NCBI GenBank assembly: GCA_030848705.1
Contig: CM061239.1
Location: 88,456,363 to 88,520,362 of the forward strand
Direction of reading: 5' to 3'
Source: Heracleum sosnowskyi
Taxonomy: Eukaryota; Streptophyta; Magnoliopsida; Apiales; Apiaceae
DNA length: 64,000 bases
In this document: positions 10,800-22,100 of the stretch, piece by piece
Position numbering within the stretch: position 1 is the first letter of the stretch
Layout: every line of letters begins with the position of its first letter
The notes under the pieces: model-generated
Database searches by the model: none
Seen by the model: only the letters and a program-made list of their open reading frames with translations
What the model was told of the DNA's origin: nothing
Position numbers and translations under genes: made by a program

Positions 10800-11933
10800 T
10801 GTAAAGCATAATGTAACATAAGATCTAAAAGAGATAACTACAACTCAACAAAGGACAAGACAGACAATAATATTAACAGAAGCACAGGAATCCAGAATCA
10901 AAGAAGAAAAGGTAAACACAAAAAATCAAAATACGTTATGTATTCTTGAAGTCCGTAAATAGGTCACGGAAAGAAGCTCATGAAAATGATCAAGCCTCAG
11001 TGACAACAAAAGAAACAAGACTTTCAAGACGACAGAAGTATGTGAATGATTTAGGGTTCAGTACCACGGGATTCCAGTGATTTAATTGAAGCAACCAGAA
11101 GGACAAGGGACGTATCAGCAGCACTATATTGAAGACATAAAATAAGAATTGATCAAGTGTTATTCATCTGTGAACCAGACCAGTTGCACTAGGTGACGGC
11201 ACTTAAAAGATCAAGTTGTTTTATCGTCTCAGAAGAAATTGATACAGTCTATTTCTTAAACACCCAGAAGCTCAATGGAATCATTTATGACTAAAGAAGA
11301 GAGAGAGCAATTCGATGGTTTTTCAATTTGAAAAACTATCAAATAGTTGGTGAAATGGTTTATTAAAGAACAAAGTAGATTAGTTAGGCATCCGATAGTT
11401 TTGAATTAAAAACTATCGAATGACTAATTAATTGAATTCATTCGATGGATTTTATAATTCATTCGATGGTTTTTTTAATATGGAGCAGGTGAAAAGAAAT
11501 ACTTTTGTGAATGGTTGACAGAGATCCAACGGCCAGGATTGTCCCTAGCAATTCCAAGTTCGATGGTTTTCTAAAGTCTACAATATATGCAGAGTGAAGT
11601 GTGTCTTCTTCATCAGTTTTTAGGACATTCAATACAGATACATTACTACGAGAGAGAGAAGAGCCGGAGAAATTATCATAGAAATTAATAGTGCTCAGAA
11701 CTTGATTATTGTTGTGTATTTGTGATACCTTAAACTCATTGAAGCTAATCTATGGATTAGAATTGTAGCACCCCTCGAGGATTATATTTATAAAACGATA
11801 TATTCCCCGAAACTTGATTTGGTTTGGTGTAGTTGATTTCGTTATAGAACTAAAAGAATAATCCGCGAACGAAATTAATTTATTTGTGAGTATCGTATTC
11901 AACCCCCCCTTCTACGATACTTTGGACCTAACA
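10800..11933 (+). repeat. 5' LTR of element B (1134 bp)
   Basis: The LTR starts TGTAAAGCAT and ends GGACCTAACA. It is nearly identical to 23220-24353. The B-family motif array lies at 11313-11571, followed closely by a weak TATA-like TATATGC near 11584. The end carries the C-rich tract followed by TTCTACGATAC. It should drive the genomic transcript. No gene is inside. Confidence 0.97.
11313..11571 (+). promoter_or_regulatory. Motif array of the B family (CGATAGTTTTT units) in the 5' LTR
   Basis: About seven units of CGATGGTTTTT or CGATAGTTTT occur here, in both orientations. Examples are 11313, the reverse form ending near 11340, 11393, the reverse form 11408-11418, 11443, 11464 and 11561. 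The same unit recurs at 23733-23991 in the 3' LTR and many times at 18241-18955 before ORF3, and I did not notice such clusters elsewhere in the element. A regulatory role is inferred. Confidence 0.6.
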
Positions 11934-11935
11934 AT

Positions 11936-11947
11936 TGGTATCAGAGC
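11936..11947 (+). other. Primer-binding site of element B
   Basis: TGGTATCAGAGC lies two bases after the 5' LTR and is complementary to the 3' end of initiator tRNA-Met. Confidence 0.93.
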
Positions 11948-12093
11948 TACTTGATTGATATACAAATCAGATCCGGTGAATGAGACCAAAATCAAACGTA
12001 GCGTGAAAATACGAAGCAAATTTTTTAACTTTCAAAAATTTTCATTTAATTGGAATTTCTTGAATTTTAAACAACTTGAAATTTTCAGAAACC

Positions 12094-14502
12094 ATGAGTG
12101 CTCCAAAGACAACCGCTGGTATTAAAGTTCCCCCGTTTACTAGAGATGATTTCGGTTTGTGGAAGATGAAGATGCTGTTATTTATCAAGGCATCTAATCC
12201 GTTGTATATTGGCATATTAGAGAACGGGCCGTTTGTACCAATGAAACCAGTTAGTGAATCTACAGCTCCTGATGGTAGCAGGATTCCTTCAGGCACCCAA
12301 CCTAAGGAGATAAGTGAATTTACAGATTCTGACAAAGAACTGATTCGATTGGACACCGGTTTAATGTTGATATTGGCGGACTCCGCGGACAAGGAAATGA
12401 GCTATCAGTTGATGAACTGTACAAGCGGGAAACATATGTGGGATACCATTAACCTAATAATGGAAGGAACTGAAGACGTGCAGGAAAACAGATTGGACAT
12501 TCTGACTTCTCAATATGAAGCGTTTAGGTCACTGCCAGGAGAAAGTATAACTCAGGTCTTTGAGAAATATACTAAGCTCCTCAATGAATTGGCAATGAAA
12601 GGAAAAACCTATCCACTGAGAGAATCGAACAGGAAGTTCATGATGACGCTGCCCCATCATGTAGAACACAAGTCATCATCCATTAGGGAAAGAATTGACT
12701 TCACAAAGATGTCATTAGAGATGATCTATGGCAAGTTGAAGACCTATGAGATGGAACAGGAACAAAGGGTGATAATCTACGGATCAGGGACAGTGGACAG
12801 CAAGCACAATGCACTTGTGAGATCAGCAGCACTTGTAGTGGATGAACCAATAACTTCTGAGATTCAGGTTCAAACCCCTAGAGCTGGAAAGGAGGTGATA
12901 ATAGAAGCAGAAATGGATTCTGTGAATCTGGGTGTTGATGAAAGTGATTACTACACCCTAGAAGAGCTTGAGCAAATGGAAGACAAAACCATGGCGTACT
13001 TAGCTGCAAAGTTTAGTCATATTCGTTTCAAGAGAAACCCTAAGTACAAGTTCAAGGGCTCAACCAACAGATTCCAGAAGAGCAATTATACACCTAGTAC
13101 AGGCTTTAAGGGAGGCTACAAGACTGGAATGATTGATAGAAGCAAATCAAGATGCTATAACTGCAATGAGTTAGGGCATTTCGCCACTGAATGCCGGAAG
13201 CCTCGTCAAGCAAGAGACATGAAAGATGTCTATGGAAAGAAGGATTCTTATGATGAGTTGAAGAAGGAGAATGCCAAGCTTAAACAGCAGTTGGAGGCAT
13301 TCTCTGGAAAGCAGAAAGGGAAGGCTTACATAGCAGAGGGAAAGCACTGGGATGATACTGATTCGGATGAAGAGGAGGAATATGTAAATGTTGCTCTAAT
13401 GGCTGACTCTTCAGAGGAATCACCTCAATCATCTCAGGTACCTATCTTAACTACAATTGATATGTCTAATTCTGAGTACAAGAAAACTGTGCAAGATCTT
13501 AGTGTAGAATTGTTTAATGTACACACAAGCATGCTAGCATCTGAAATGGAAAATGCTAAACTAGTTCTTAAGATTAAAAAACTAGAATCTAAAAATGAAG
13601 AACTAGAGCTTGTAGCTGTCACATTAGAAGATCTTAAACAAAAGAATGCGTACTTAGAGAACAAGGTCAAGTGTAATGATGAGATAGAGACTATCCTCAG
13701 GAAGCAGATTTCAGATCTAGATTTGAAGCTGAATGCTTTTAAGAATTCCGCTCTAGTGGCTAAGGAAATCATTGATACTCAGGCCGTAGAGAATAAAACT
13801 GCTATAGGATTTGACTATAACAAGAAAGCTGGTAAGAAGATTTTGGAATTCCCTGTGACACCTTCAGTTGTCAAAAGGAATACTCCACATGTTCTTAAGA
13901 ATGTTGATTGTCCAGTTTTTGTTAAGCCGTTTCCACCTCTCTTTTATGAGGATGATCTTTTCATAGCTCAAGAATTGCTTGAGGAGGATTTAGTGAAGGA
14001 AAAAGAGGTAAAGACTAAGTTGCCTAGGAAATCAGTAAAGAATGTATTACCTAAACCTGATTTACCTAAAACTGAAATAGGTTCCTTAGTTAGTAATGTT
14101 AAAAAGAACAGGAATGGGAGGAAAAAGATTGTTAATCAGGAATTGGTTCCATCTTCTCCCATTGCATCTAGGAAGTTATGTTCTATTTGTAATTCTGCTG
14201 GACACCTTACACATGCATGTAAAAAGGTTAAAGTAGAAACTGCTAATACTTCTGAAATGCATAACATGTCTGACATGCCTGATAATCATGAGCCTTGTGG
14301 AAAGAAAGAGTGTTTGCTATGTAAGTACAACATCATGCATGCTTATTTTAAGTTGATGTCTGATAGTAGCAATAGCTCTAGTAATGTTAAATCCACAGAT
14401 ACTATGAATATCAAACAGGGTAAGACTAAATCGAATGTTACTCCTGTTAAATCATCTAAACCTTCAGGACCCAAACAATTTTGGGTACCAAAGTCCGCTT
14501 AA
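12094..14502 (+). CDS. Gag polyprotein of element B (802 aa)
   Basis: This is the structural protein that forms the virus-like particle and packages RNA. I start at ATG 12094 (MSAPKTTAGIKV), which matches the starts in elements C and D. The N-terminal part holds the copia gag domain (FGLWKMKMLLFIKASNP, then the UBN2-like helical region to about residue 230). A CCHC knuckle CYNCNELGHFATEC begins at residue 354. Acidic and coiled-coil segments follow, then a second CCHC knuckle CSICNSAGHLTHAC at about residue 696 and a Cys cluster (CGKKECLLC). It ends in GPKQFWVPKSA. Two knuckles about 340 residues apart make it longer than ordinary copia Gag. pol follows 11 nt later in the -1 frame. Confidence 0.93.
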   Translation: MSAPKTTAGIKVPPFTRDDFGLWKMKMLLFIKASNPLYIGILENGPFVPMKPVSESTAPDGSRIPSGTQPKEISEFTDSDKELIRLDTGLMLILADSADKEMSYQLMNCTSGKHMWDTINLIMEGTEDVQENRLDILTSQYEAFRSLPGESITQVFEKYTKLLNELAMKGKTYPLRESNRKFMMTLPHHVEHKSSSIRERIDFTKMSLEMIYGKLKTYEMEQEQRVIIYGSGTVDSKHNALVRSAALVVDEPITSEIQVQTPRAGKEVIIEAEMDSVNLGVDESDYYTLEELEQMEDKTMAYLAAKFSHIRFKRNPKYKFKGSTNRFQKSNYTPSTGFKGGYKTGMIDRSKSRCYNCNELGHFATECRKPRQARDMKDVYGKKDSYDELKKENAKLKQQLEAFSGKQKGKAYIAEGKHWDDTDSDEEEEYVNVALMADSSEESPQSSQVPILTTIDMSNSEYKKTVQDLSVELFNVHTSMLASEMENAKLVLKIKKLESKNEELELVAVTLEDLKQKNAYLENKVKCNDEIETILRKQISDLDLKLNAFKNSALVAKEIIDTQAVENKTAIGFDYNKKAGKKILEFPVTPSVVKRNTPHVLKNVDCPVFVKPFPPLFYEDDLFIAQELLEEDLVKEKEVKTKLPRKSVKNVLPKPDLPKTEIGSLVSNVKKNRNGRKKIVNQELVPSSPIASRKLCSICNSAGHLTHACKKVKVETANTSEMHNMSDMPDNHEPCGKKECLLCKYNIMHAYFKLMSDSSNSSSNVKSTDTMNIKQGKTKSNVTPVKSSKPSGPKQFWVPKSA

Positions 14503-14513
14503 TCAATCTGTGA

Positions 14514-17500
14514 TTGCAGGGTAAGGTTAAAAGCTCAAAGGTTGTGTGGATTCTGGATAGTGGCTGTTCTAGACACATGACAGGTGAAGAGTCCCTGCTT
14601 ACAGAGGTGGTTAAGAAGACCGGCCCGATTGTAACCTTTGGAGATGACAGCAAAGGATTCACTACGGGATATGGTAAATTGAAAGCTGGAAATGTCATCA
14701 TTGAAAACATCTCTCTCGTTGAAGGATTAAAGCACAATCTTCTAAGCATCAGTCAGTTCTGTGATAAAGGCTACAATGTAGATTTCAGAAAGGACAAGTG
14801 CTTGATCACCAACAGGAAGGATGAGAAGCTTACTCTACTGGGAGTGAGAAAAGGAAATTTGTTTATAGCTGACTTAAGTTCTACCAGTGAAGGAGAAGTT
14901 ACATGCTTCTATGCAAAGGCATCTTCAGAACAAAGTTGGCTATGGCACAAGAAGCTCTCACATCTGAACTTCAAAACTATGAACTCTTTGGTAAAGAGAG
15001 AGTTAGTGAGAGGGTTGCCCCTGATGGAATTCAATCAGGAGGGACTATGTGAAGCATGTGAAAAAGGGAAGTCGAAGAAAGCATCACATGGAAGCAAAGG
15101 AATGACAAGTATTACTGAACCATTACAGCTGATTCATATGGATTTATTTGGTCCAGTTAGTGTTATGTCACTTTCAAGAAACAGATATGCATTGGTGATG
15201 GTGGACGACTACTCCAAGTACACGTGGGTGTTGTTCATACAAACAAAGGGTGAAGCAACACAACTAATCATTGATCACATCAAGAAGATAGAAGTGGAAG
15301 CTAAGCTACCTGTGCGGACAATCAGATCAGACAATGGAACTGAATTCAAGAATGCAGTTCTAAATGATTTCTGCTCAGAGAAAGGAATATCAAGACAGTT
15401 TTCAGCACCAAGAACTCCTCAACAGAATGGAGTAGTGGAAAGGAAGAACAGGACCTTGGTTGAAGCAGCAAGGACCATGTTGAGTGAATCAAAACTTCCC
15501 ACTTACTTTTGGGCTGAAGCAGTGAATACAGCTTGCTACACTCAGAATCGTACCCTGATTAACAAAGATCATGAAAAGACTCCGTATGAGTTAATGGCCA
15601 ACAAGAAGCCAACACTGAAGTATTTTCATGTGTTTGGTGCAAAGTGCTTTGTACTTAAAGATGGAGAACATCTTGGCAAGTTTGATGCCAAAGCAGATGA
15701 AGGCATTTTTCTGGGCTATTCTCTGGAATCTAAGGCTTTCAGGGTATATGTGATTGAAGATAAGAAGGTGTTGGAAAGCTTTAATGTAACATTTGACGAC
15801 ACTAAGAGACCAGGCCTGCAAACTGGAGAGAACTCTGAATCCTTGGTATTTGAAAATCTATCAGGAGATCTCTCTGACAATGAGGAAGTACCTGAGGTTG
15901 TCACAGTTATTAATAATGATGATAATGATAATGATTCTGGACCAAGTGGTGACCAAAGTGGAAATCCTCAACATACAGGATCCACTAGTCAGTCTTCAGA
16001 ATCAACAGATCAAACCGTCAACAACTCAGGGGGAGCAGGAGAAGGATCAACTAGTCACACTCCACAACATCTAGAACAAGGAGAATCATCAAGATCGCAT
16101 CTGCCAAGACAAAGGGTATGGAATAGAGATCATCCCTTTCACTTGATCATTGGTGATCCGGACACAGGAGTGAGAACTAGGAGAACATCACAAAATGAAT
16201 GTCACTATTCTGGGTTTCTTTCAGAAACAGAACCTAAGAAAGTTGAAGATGCTCTAGATGATCCAGATTGGGTAATTGCTATGCAAGAAGAACTCAATCA
16301 GTTTGAAAGGCAGAAAGTTTGGAAGCTGGTACCCAGGCCAAAGGGAAAATCTGTTATTGGAACAAGATGGGTATTCAGAAATAAGTTGGATGAAGATGGC
16401 ATTGTAACGAGAAACAAAGCCAGACTGGTTGCTAAAGGCTACTCTCAAGAAGAGGGTATAGATTATGATGAAACCTATGCACCAGTAGCAAGACTTGAGG
16501 CCATCAGAATGTTTCTGGCATTTGCTGCACATTCCAATTACAAGGTATATCAGATGGATGTGAAGAGTGCTTTTCTGAACGGGGAGTTAGAAGAAGAAGT
16601 GTATGTGGAACAACCTCCAGGTTTTGAGGATTCAAAACTGGCAGACTTTGTGTACTTTCTATTCAAAGCTCTCTATGGACTCAAACAAGCTCCGAGGACA
16701 TGGTATGACACTCTCTCTGAATTCTTACTTGAAAATGATTTTACAAGAGGTGTTGTAGACAAAACTCTCTTTGTCAAAAAGCATAAAAATGATTTGATAT
16801 TGGTGCAAGTATATGTTGATGACATAATATTTGGTTCTACTAATGATGATCTATGCAAGAGATTTGCTAAGTTAATGCAGAGTCGTTATGAAATGAGCAT
16901 GATGGGTGAATTGTCATTCTTTCTTGGATTGCAAGTATACCATAAACAAGATGGTATATTCATTTGTCAGTCCAAGTACATCAAGGATCTTCTTAAGAAG
17001 TATCAAATGGAAGACTCATCTACAGCAAAGACTCCTATGCCAACTGCCACTAAGCTTGATAAGGATGAAACTGGTAAGAAGGTTGACATCACAGGCTACA
17101 GAGGTATGATAGGCTCATTACTTTATCTCACTGCAAGTAGACCAGATATAATGTTTGCAACATGCTTGTGTGCTAGATTTCAGTCTGATCCTAAAGAATC
17201 TCATCTAATAGCTGTTAAGCGAATATTTAGATATCTTAAGGGGACCCCAAATCTTGGAATTTGGTACCCTAAAGATACAGGATTTGATCTTATTGGATAC
17301 ACAGACTCTGATTTTGCAGGTTGTAAGATTGATCGGAAGAGTACTTCAGGAAGCTGTCAGTTTCTTGGAAGAAGATTGGTTTCCTGGCATAGCAAGAAGC
17401 AGCATTCAGTGTCCACATCAACAGCTGAGGCTGAATACATTGCTGCTGGTAGCTGTTGTGCTCAGATATTGTGGATGAGAAACCAACTCCGTGACTATGG

Positions 17501-17759
17501 ACTTCTGTTGACAAAGATTCCTATATTTTGCGACAACACAAGTGCCATAGCAATCTCAAACAACCCAGTGCAACACTCGAGGACGAAGCACATCGACATC
17601 AGGTATCATTTTATCCGAGAGCATGTCATGAATGGAACTGTGGAGTTACATTTTGTACCCACAGAGGATCAAATTGCAGACATCTTTACTAAACCGCTTG
17701 ATGAATCCACTTTCAATAAGCTGGTTGGTGAACTTGGGATGTTAAATCTTTCTGATTAA
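14514..17759 (+). CDS. Pol polyprotein of element B: protease, integrase, RT, RNase H (1081 aa)
   Basis: The domain order is typical copia. The protease has WILDSGCSRHMTG with Asp15. The integrase has zinc residues H145, H150, C179 and C182 and catalytic D210, D273 and E309 (35 residues between the last two). The reverse transcriptase has YVDD at 767-770. RNase H has TDSDFAG near 929 and ends ADIFTKPL. All catalytic residues I can see are present and the frame is unbroken. There is no ATG at the start: the frame opens with TTG CAG GG directly after an in-frame TGA (14511-14513). Entry must therefore use something other than normal initiation, such as splicing at the CAG|GG. Confidence 0.93.
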   Translation: MQGKVKSSKVVWILDSGCSRHMTGEESLLTEVVKKTGPIVTFGDDSKGFTTGYGKLKAGNVIIENISLVEGLKHNLLSISQFCDKGYNVDFRKDKCLITNRKDEKLTLLGVRKGNLFIADLSSTSEGEVTCFYAKASSEQSWLWHKKLSHLNFKTMNSLVKRELVRGLPLMEFNQEGLCEACEKGKSKKASHGSKGMTSITEPLQLIHMDLFGPVSVMSLSRNRYALVMVDDYSKYTWVLFIQTKGEATQLIIDHIKKIEVEAKLPVRTIRSDNGTEFKNAVLNDFCSEKGISRQFSAPRTPQQNGVVERKNRTLVEAARTMLSESKLPTYFWAEAVNTACYTQNRTLINKDHEKTPYELMANKKPTLKYFHVFGAKCFVLKDGEHLGKFDAKADEGIFLGYSLESKAFRVYVIEDKKVLESFNVTFDDTKRPGLQTGENSESLVFENLSGDLSDNEEVPEVVTVINNDDNDNDSGPSGDQSGNPQHTGSTSQSSESTDQTVNNSGGAGEGSTSHTPQHLEQGESSRSHLPRQRVWNRDHPFHLIIGDPDTGVRTRRTSQNECHYSGFLSETEPKKVEDALDDPDWVIAMQEELNQFERQKVWKLVPRPKGKSVIGTRWVFRNKLDEDGIVTRNKARLVAKGYSQEEGIDYDETYAPVARLEAIRMFLAFAAHSNYKVYQMDVKSAFLNGELEEEVYVEQPPGFEDSKLADFVYFLFKALYGLKQAPRTWYDTLSEFLLENDFTRGVVDKTLFVKKHKNDLILVQVYVDDIIFGSTNDDLCKRFAKLMQSRYEMSMMGELSFFLGLQVYHKQDGIFICQSKYIKDLLKKYQMEDSSTAKTPMPTATKLDKDETGKKVDITGYRGMIGSLLYLTASRPDIMFATCLCARFQSDPKESHLIAVKRIFRYLKGTPNLGIWYPKDTGFDLIGYTDSDFAGCKIDRKSTSGSCQFLGRRLVSWHSKKQHSVSTSTAEAEYIAAGSCCAQILWMRNQLRDYGLLLTKIPIFCDNTSAIAISNNPVQHSRTKHIDIRYHFIREHVMNGTVELHFVPTEDQIADIFTKPLDESTFNKLVGELGMLNLSD

Positions 17760-19180
17760 TTTATTTTGATTAGAAGTCAATAACTGCAGAAAGTCCTGGT
17801 GAATACATGAGTTTAAGAATTGCTATATCCTTAGGACTCGTGAGTTTATTTTCTGGAGCAATTCTCGTAGTTAGGATTAGTGTACTAATTTCATGTCACA
17901 ATTATGAATGATATATTTTCTGGCATTTAATTAGTTATTAATTCTAAAATTATTTAAGTGCTAATATTTGTTCTAAATATTCAAGCATTTATTTAATTTG
18001 AATTAATTTACTTTGTTTTTAACATTGTAGATTAATGCAGCATAATTGATTAGATTTTAATTGGTTAATATCACTCAATGATATTTAATTGATTTTATTC
18101 TAAGAAAATTGTGAATTTTATGTTAAGAATTGATTTTGGTGAATTTTAACAAATTTATTGAAATTAAAGATTGACAGGAAATACAAAAAGTCTGATTTTT
18201 AAAACAAGAACAAGTTTTAAAAAGAAGACAGAAGCAAAAATATCGAATTTAAGGAAATTCGATAGTTTTTCAAAGTACAATGATAAATCTATCGAAATTA
18301 ATTTCGATGGTTTTTTGAAAAGGAAAAAGAAAATCTATCGAAAAATTTCTCGATAGTTTTTGAGATTCTTTTAAAAATATATCGAAGTGGATTTACTGAA
18401 TTAAATATTTAAATCCTCGATAGTTTTTAAAAATCAAAATGAAAAATATATCGGGAGGATTTAATTTATCAATAATTAAACTCCTCGATAGTTTTTCAAA
18501 AGTCAAACCTCGATAGTTTTTCAGTTTTCAAATAATATAAACCCTCGATAGTTTTCTGAAAAACTGTTTGAATTCTTAAAAATTTCAAATTTTCGATAGT
18601 TTTCAAAAAACCATCGAAGAAAGTTGACCAGTTTACCCCTTGCAGAAAAGTATCGAGAGTATTCTAAAATCTATCGAAACCTGAAAAGACTAAAATACCC
18701 CTGTCAGTTTCAGAGTATTTAAACGGGCCTTAGCTTCTTTTCTTCTCACTTTTCAGAAATTCTTTTTCAGAAGCTTTTGTCTGTTACAATACTTACAAAG
18801 ATACACACAAAAACAAAGATCAGTTCGATAGTTTTCTCCATTGTTTAAGCAAGAAAACTTCAAAAAGTCACTGTTTGTCACTATTCATTCTCTTTTGACC
18901 GTGAAAACTGTGATTTTTCAGTTGTTTTGGCACTTTCTGAGAAGAAACTATCGAAGTTGGATTTTCGATTTTGGATTTTGGATTTAAATATTAGTTACTA
19001 GTACTCAAGGTTCATCAGTTCCAAGATTTCGATTTGTTTTGTGTGTTAGTGTTAAAAGGGGTTATTTTGTGTTTAGGGTAATTGTTTGTTAAAAGTTTGA
19101 TTAATTAATTTAATTAATTAAATTTAAGTGGTGATTTTTAGTTTTGGTTTAAAATTTATTTTCTGGAAATTTGAAATACA
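17760..19180 (+). promoter_or_regulatory. Spacer between pol and ORF3 of element B with motif array and TATA-like box
   Basis: There is no gene in this 1.4 kb AT-rich stretch. Between 18241 and 18955 there are at least 15 units of CGATAGTTTTT or its reverse, several arranged head to head. They match the units in the B LTRs. TATTTAAA at 18716-18723 follows the main cluster and lies 458 bp upstream of the ORF3 ATG. The layout suggests an internal promoter for an ORF3 transcript (inference). The array could also fold into hairpins or serve as a small-RNA source. Confidence 0.55.
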
Positions 19181-22100
19181 ATGGCTGGAGAATTTATTGT
19201 TACCAAAACTAATCATGTCTCGTTTCAAAATCTGCAATCCATAACGAATCCTCAAATTCGTGCATGGGCAGAGTTCTTGAATACACGTTCATTAGTGGCA
19301 TACGCTGTAAGTACTCCCGTGGTCCTTTGCATTGACCAATTGACTGCGTTGTACACAACCGCCACGGACACAAGTGAGAACAATGTACGGTCCTTTAGTT
19401 TTGTTGTGCCAGGGGGCAGAACAATTAGGGTTACGGAACATGACTTCAATAGAATACTTCATTTCCCTTCAGAAAACCTTGTTCCGGATCCCTCAACTGA
19501 GGAAATACATGCTTTTTTCACTCTTATCAGAAGTCAACAACCTAACTTCTTGGTGGGAGAGTTCCTAAAGCATTACCTACCAAAGCCATGGAATTTTTTC
19601 TTTCATACCCTGATCCATGTTTTTACTGCCAAGCTTACAAATCTGCATGGTATTCCCTTATTCCTTCAAAAGATTGGGTTTGCCATTGCGAACAATAGGC
19701 ATATTAACATAGGACGGATAGTGATTGATCAAGTCATCATGTGCATGGGACCACTGGATGAAAGAACAGGCATGAATGGAGATGTGCTCTGTTTCTATCC
19801 TAGGTTCCTACAGCTAATTCTCAATGATGTCTTAACAGATGATGAACGGGAGATATTTGAAGCTGAAGACAACATGGAGTGTACGAAGATGAAGAGCAAT
19901 GCCATAACCGCTCTGATAAGGAAGAACAACTATCTTCCAGGGGTACCCACTGTTCTCACAGAATATCTAAGAACGGTGCCCCTACCTCTTCTACCCCCAG
20001 GGGAACAGGTAATTCAAGGTAACATTCCTGAACTTGAGCTGGCACCTGAACCTCAACCAATGGATGTTGATCCAGAGCCCTCAGTGGCCATTCCAGACCA
20101 GGAGGTTGCAAACCCACAACCTCTAACCACGGTCGAAGAGCCTTTGGAAGAGCCAAATGAAAACATAAACGAACCTCCTTCCCCTACTATACCCATTAAA
20201 GAACCATCCATGAGTGTAGAGGGAGATAGTGCCAAAGCAGCACCACATAAGGAGATACACCCTTCAACAGCAGCTCTGCCTTCCTCTAAAAGGAGAAGAA
20301 CAGAAACTGAGGCAACTGCTGATACTTCATTTCTCTCATTCAAAGAGCCCTTTATTGATTTTTCTGATGCTGATTGGGCTGCGCTAACGAAAGCAATATC
20401 TGAACCAATAGCTCAATCAAGTAAGGAAGAATTGACGGAAGCAACTGGTGTTCCGACCATATTACGGTCAGGTTCACTGGTTGAAGGTTCTCTGAACCAA
20501 GGGTCTTCACAGACGTCGAGAGAAGGCTTTGACCTAAATGCACAATCTAAAAGGTCATTGTCTACCTCCCCAGATGGAACATATCTGGATCCTGCGGGTA
20601 AAGGGTCTGACGTAGGTGCAGATCGGCAACTCGTTGACAGTGAATCAATTACTATTGAGGAGTCAACTGAGGTGAAGTCTTTACAGACTCACGGGGAAGA
20701 TTCGGGATCTCTGCTGTTAATAGAGCCTGTTCTAACCCCCTAGAGATTCAAACTCTAGATCCTACAAAGGATATATCATCTACGGATGATCAGCAACTTG
20801 GTTTAACCAAGGACGGGGACTTGCGAAGCCCCATTGCACCACCGGTGACCTCCTTAAGGACGGCTACGGTGTTTTCTTCTGCAGGTACAACCAGCACAAT
20901 GGATTTGAGTGAAACACAAACACTTACACCTGGCCTGAGTGGGAAAGGAAAAATGAGTGAAACACTAACAGTAACTGTGAGTGAACACCCAGAGCCAAAC
21001 GTGAGGAGTGACACCCAAACCCTAACTCATATTGATAATCTGCTGTTACCAACAGAAAGAGAGCTACAAGTTCAATCTTCCCTCAAGGAGATGACAGTTC
21101 ATGATAAAGAAGGAAATCCATTATTCAAGGTTCCACTGCGACCTTCCTTTGACCAAGGGATCACCTCCAGTCAAGACAATGTTTCTTTAAAGTCTATTCA
21201 AGAGAAAGTTGACTTGGCTGCAGCTGATTCCAGAAGAACATTCAGGGTCATTGGCAGTGCATCTGGCACTATAACAGGTACGAAGCAGGCAGTGGACTCC
21301 TTAAAGAAGGAAGCTATGGAAGAGCTGGTCGATTTGAGGAGGGACGTAAGGGAGCTTAAAGGTGGATTCATGAATGAAGTAACTGCACTGTCCCAGGGAC
21401 ATGAAGCTTTGAAAGAGGACGTTCTGGTTATCCGGGATGGTCAAGCGCGGGTAAAGGATGCAATGGACAACCTTTCAAGAGTGGAGTCTAGACTCAACAG
21501 GAGACTGGATCATATGGAAAAGACTACCAACTCAAGATTGGAAAACATTGACCTGTCGTTAGCTTCTATAAATGACTTTAATAAGCAGCTTATGGATTTC
21601 TTGGAGAATCAAGGCGATGGAGTACAGTCTATATGGAGTATGCTGAAAAGCCAACAATCTGGACAACCTGGCCCCTCCTATCAACAACCTGATCCTTCTA
21701 ATCTCTTTTATGCTGAGGATGCTTTTATCGAGGATTCCTCAACTAAGGGGGAGAAAGTTGGAGAAGGGGAGAAGGAGCAAACTAAGGATGGATGGAGAGT
21801 GTGGGAAACAGTTGAAGCTATTCCTATCAGGCAGTACTGGATAGAAGAACTTGTGGAGGAAGAGAAGAGTGAAGAGGAATTTGAATTCATGCAAGAGCAA
21901 CCTATTCAAGAGGAGCATGAACCATATTATCCTGAACCAATAGAACATCCTATCTTGGATGAGGATATTATGGAAGAAGAATCAAATTCTCTGTCACCAG
22001 AAGAAGAAGCTGCCTTGGAAGCAATAAGAGCTCAGAGAGCTGCAATAGATGCCAGGCAAGCTGAGAAAGAAAAACAGCAAGCAATTCTGAGAAGCGAAAA

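Noticed and set aside
11936..11947. Possible tRNA genes at the PBS sites
   Set aside because: Only 11-12 bases complementary to the tRNA-Met 3' end are present. No cloverleaf can be formed.
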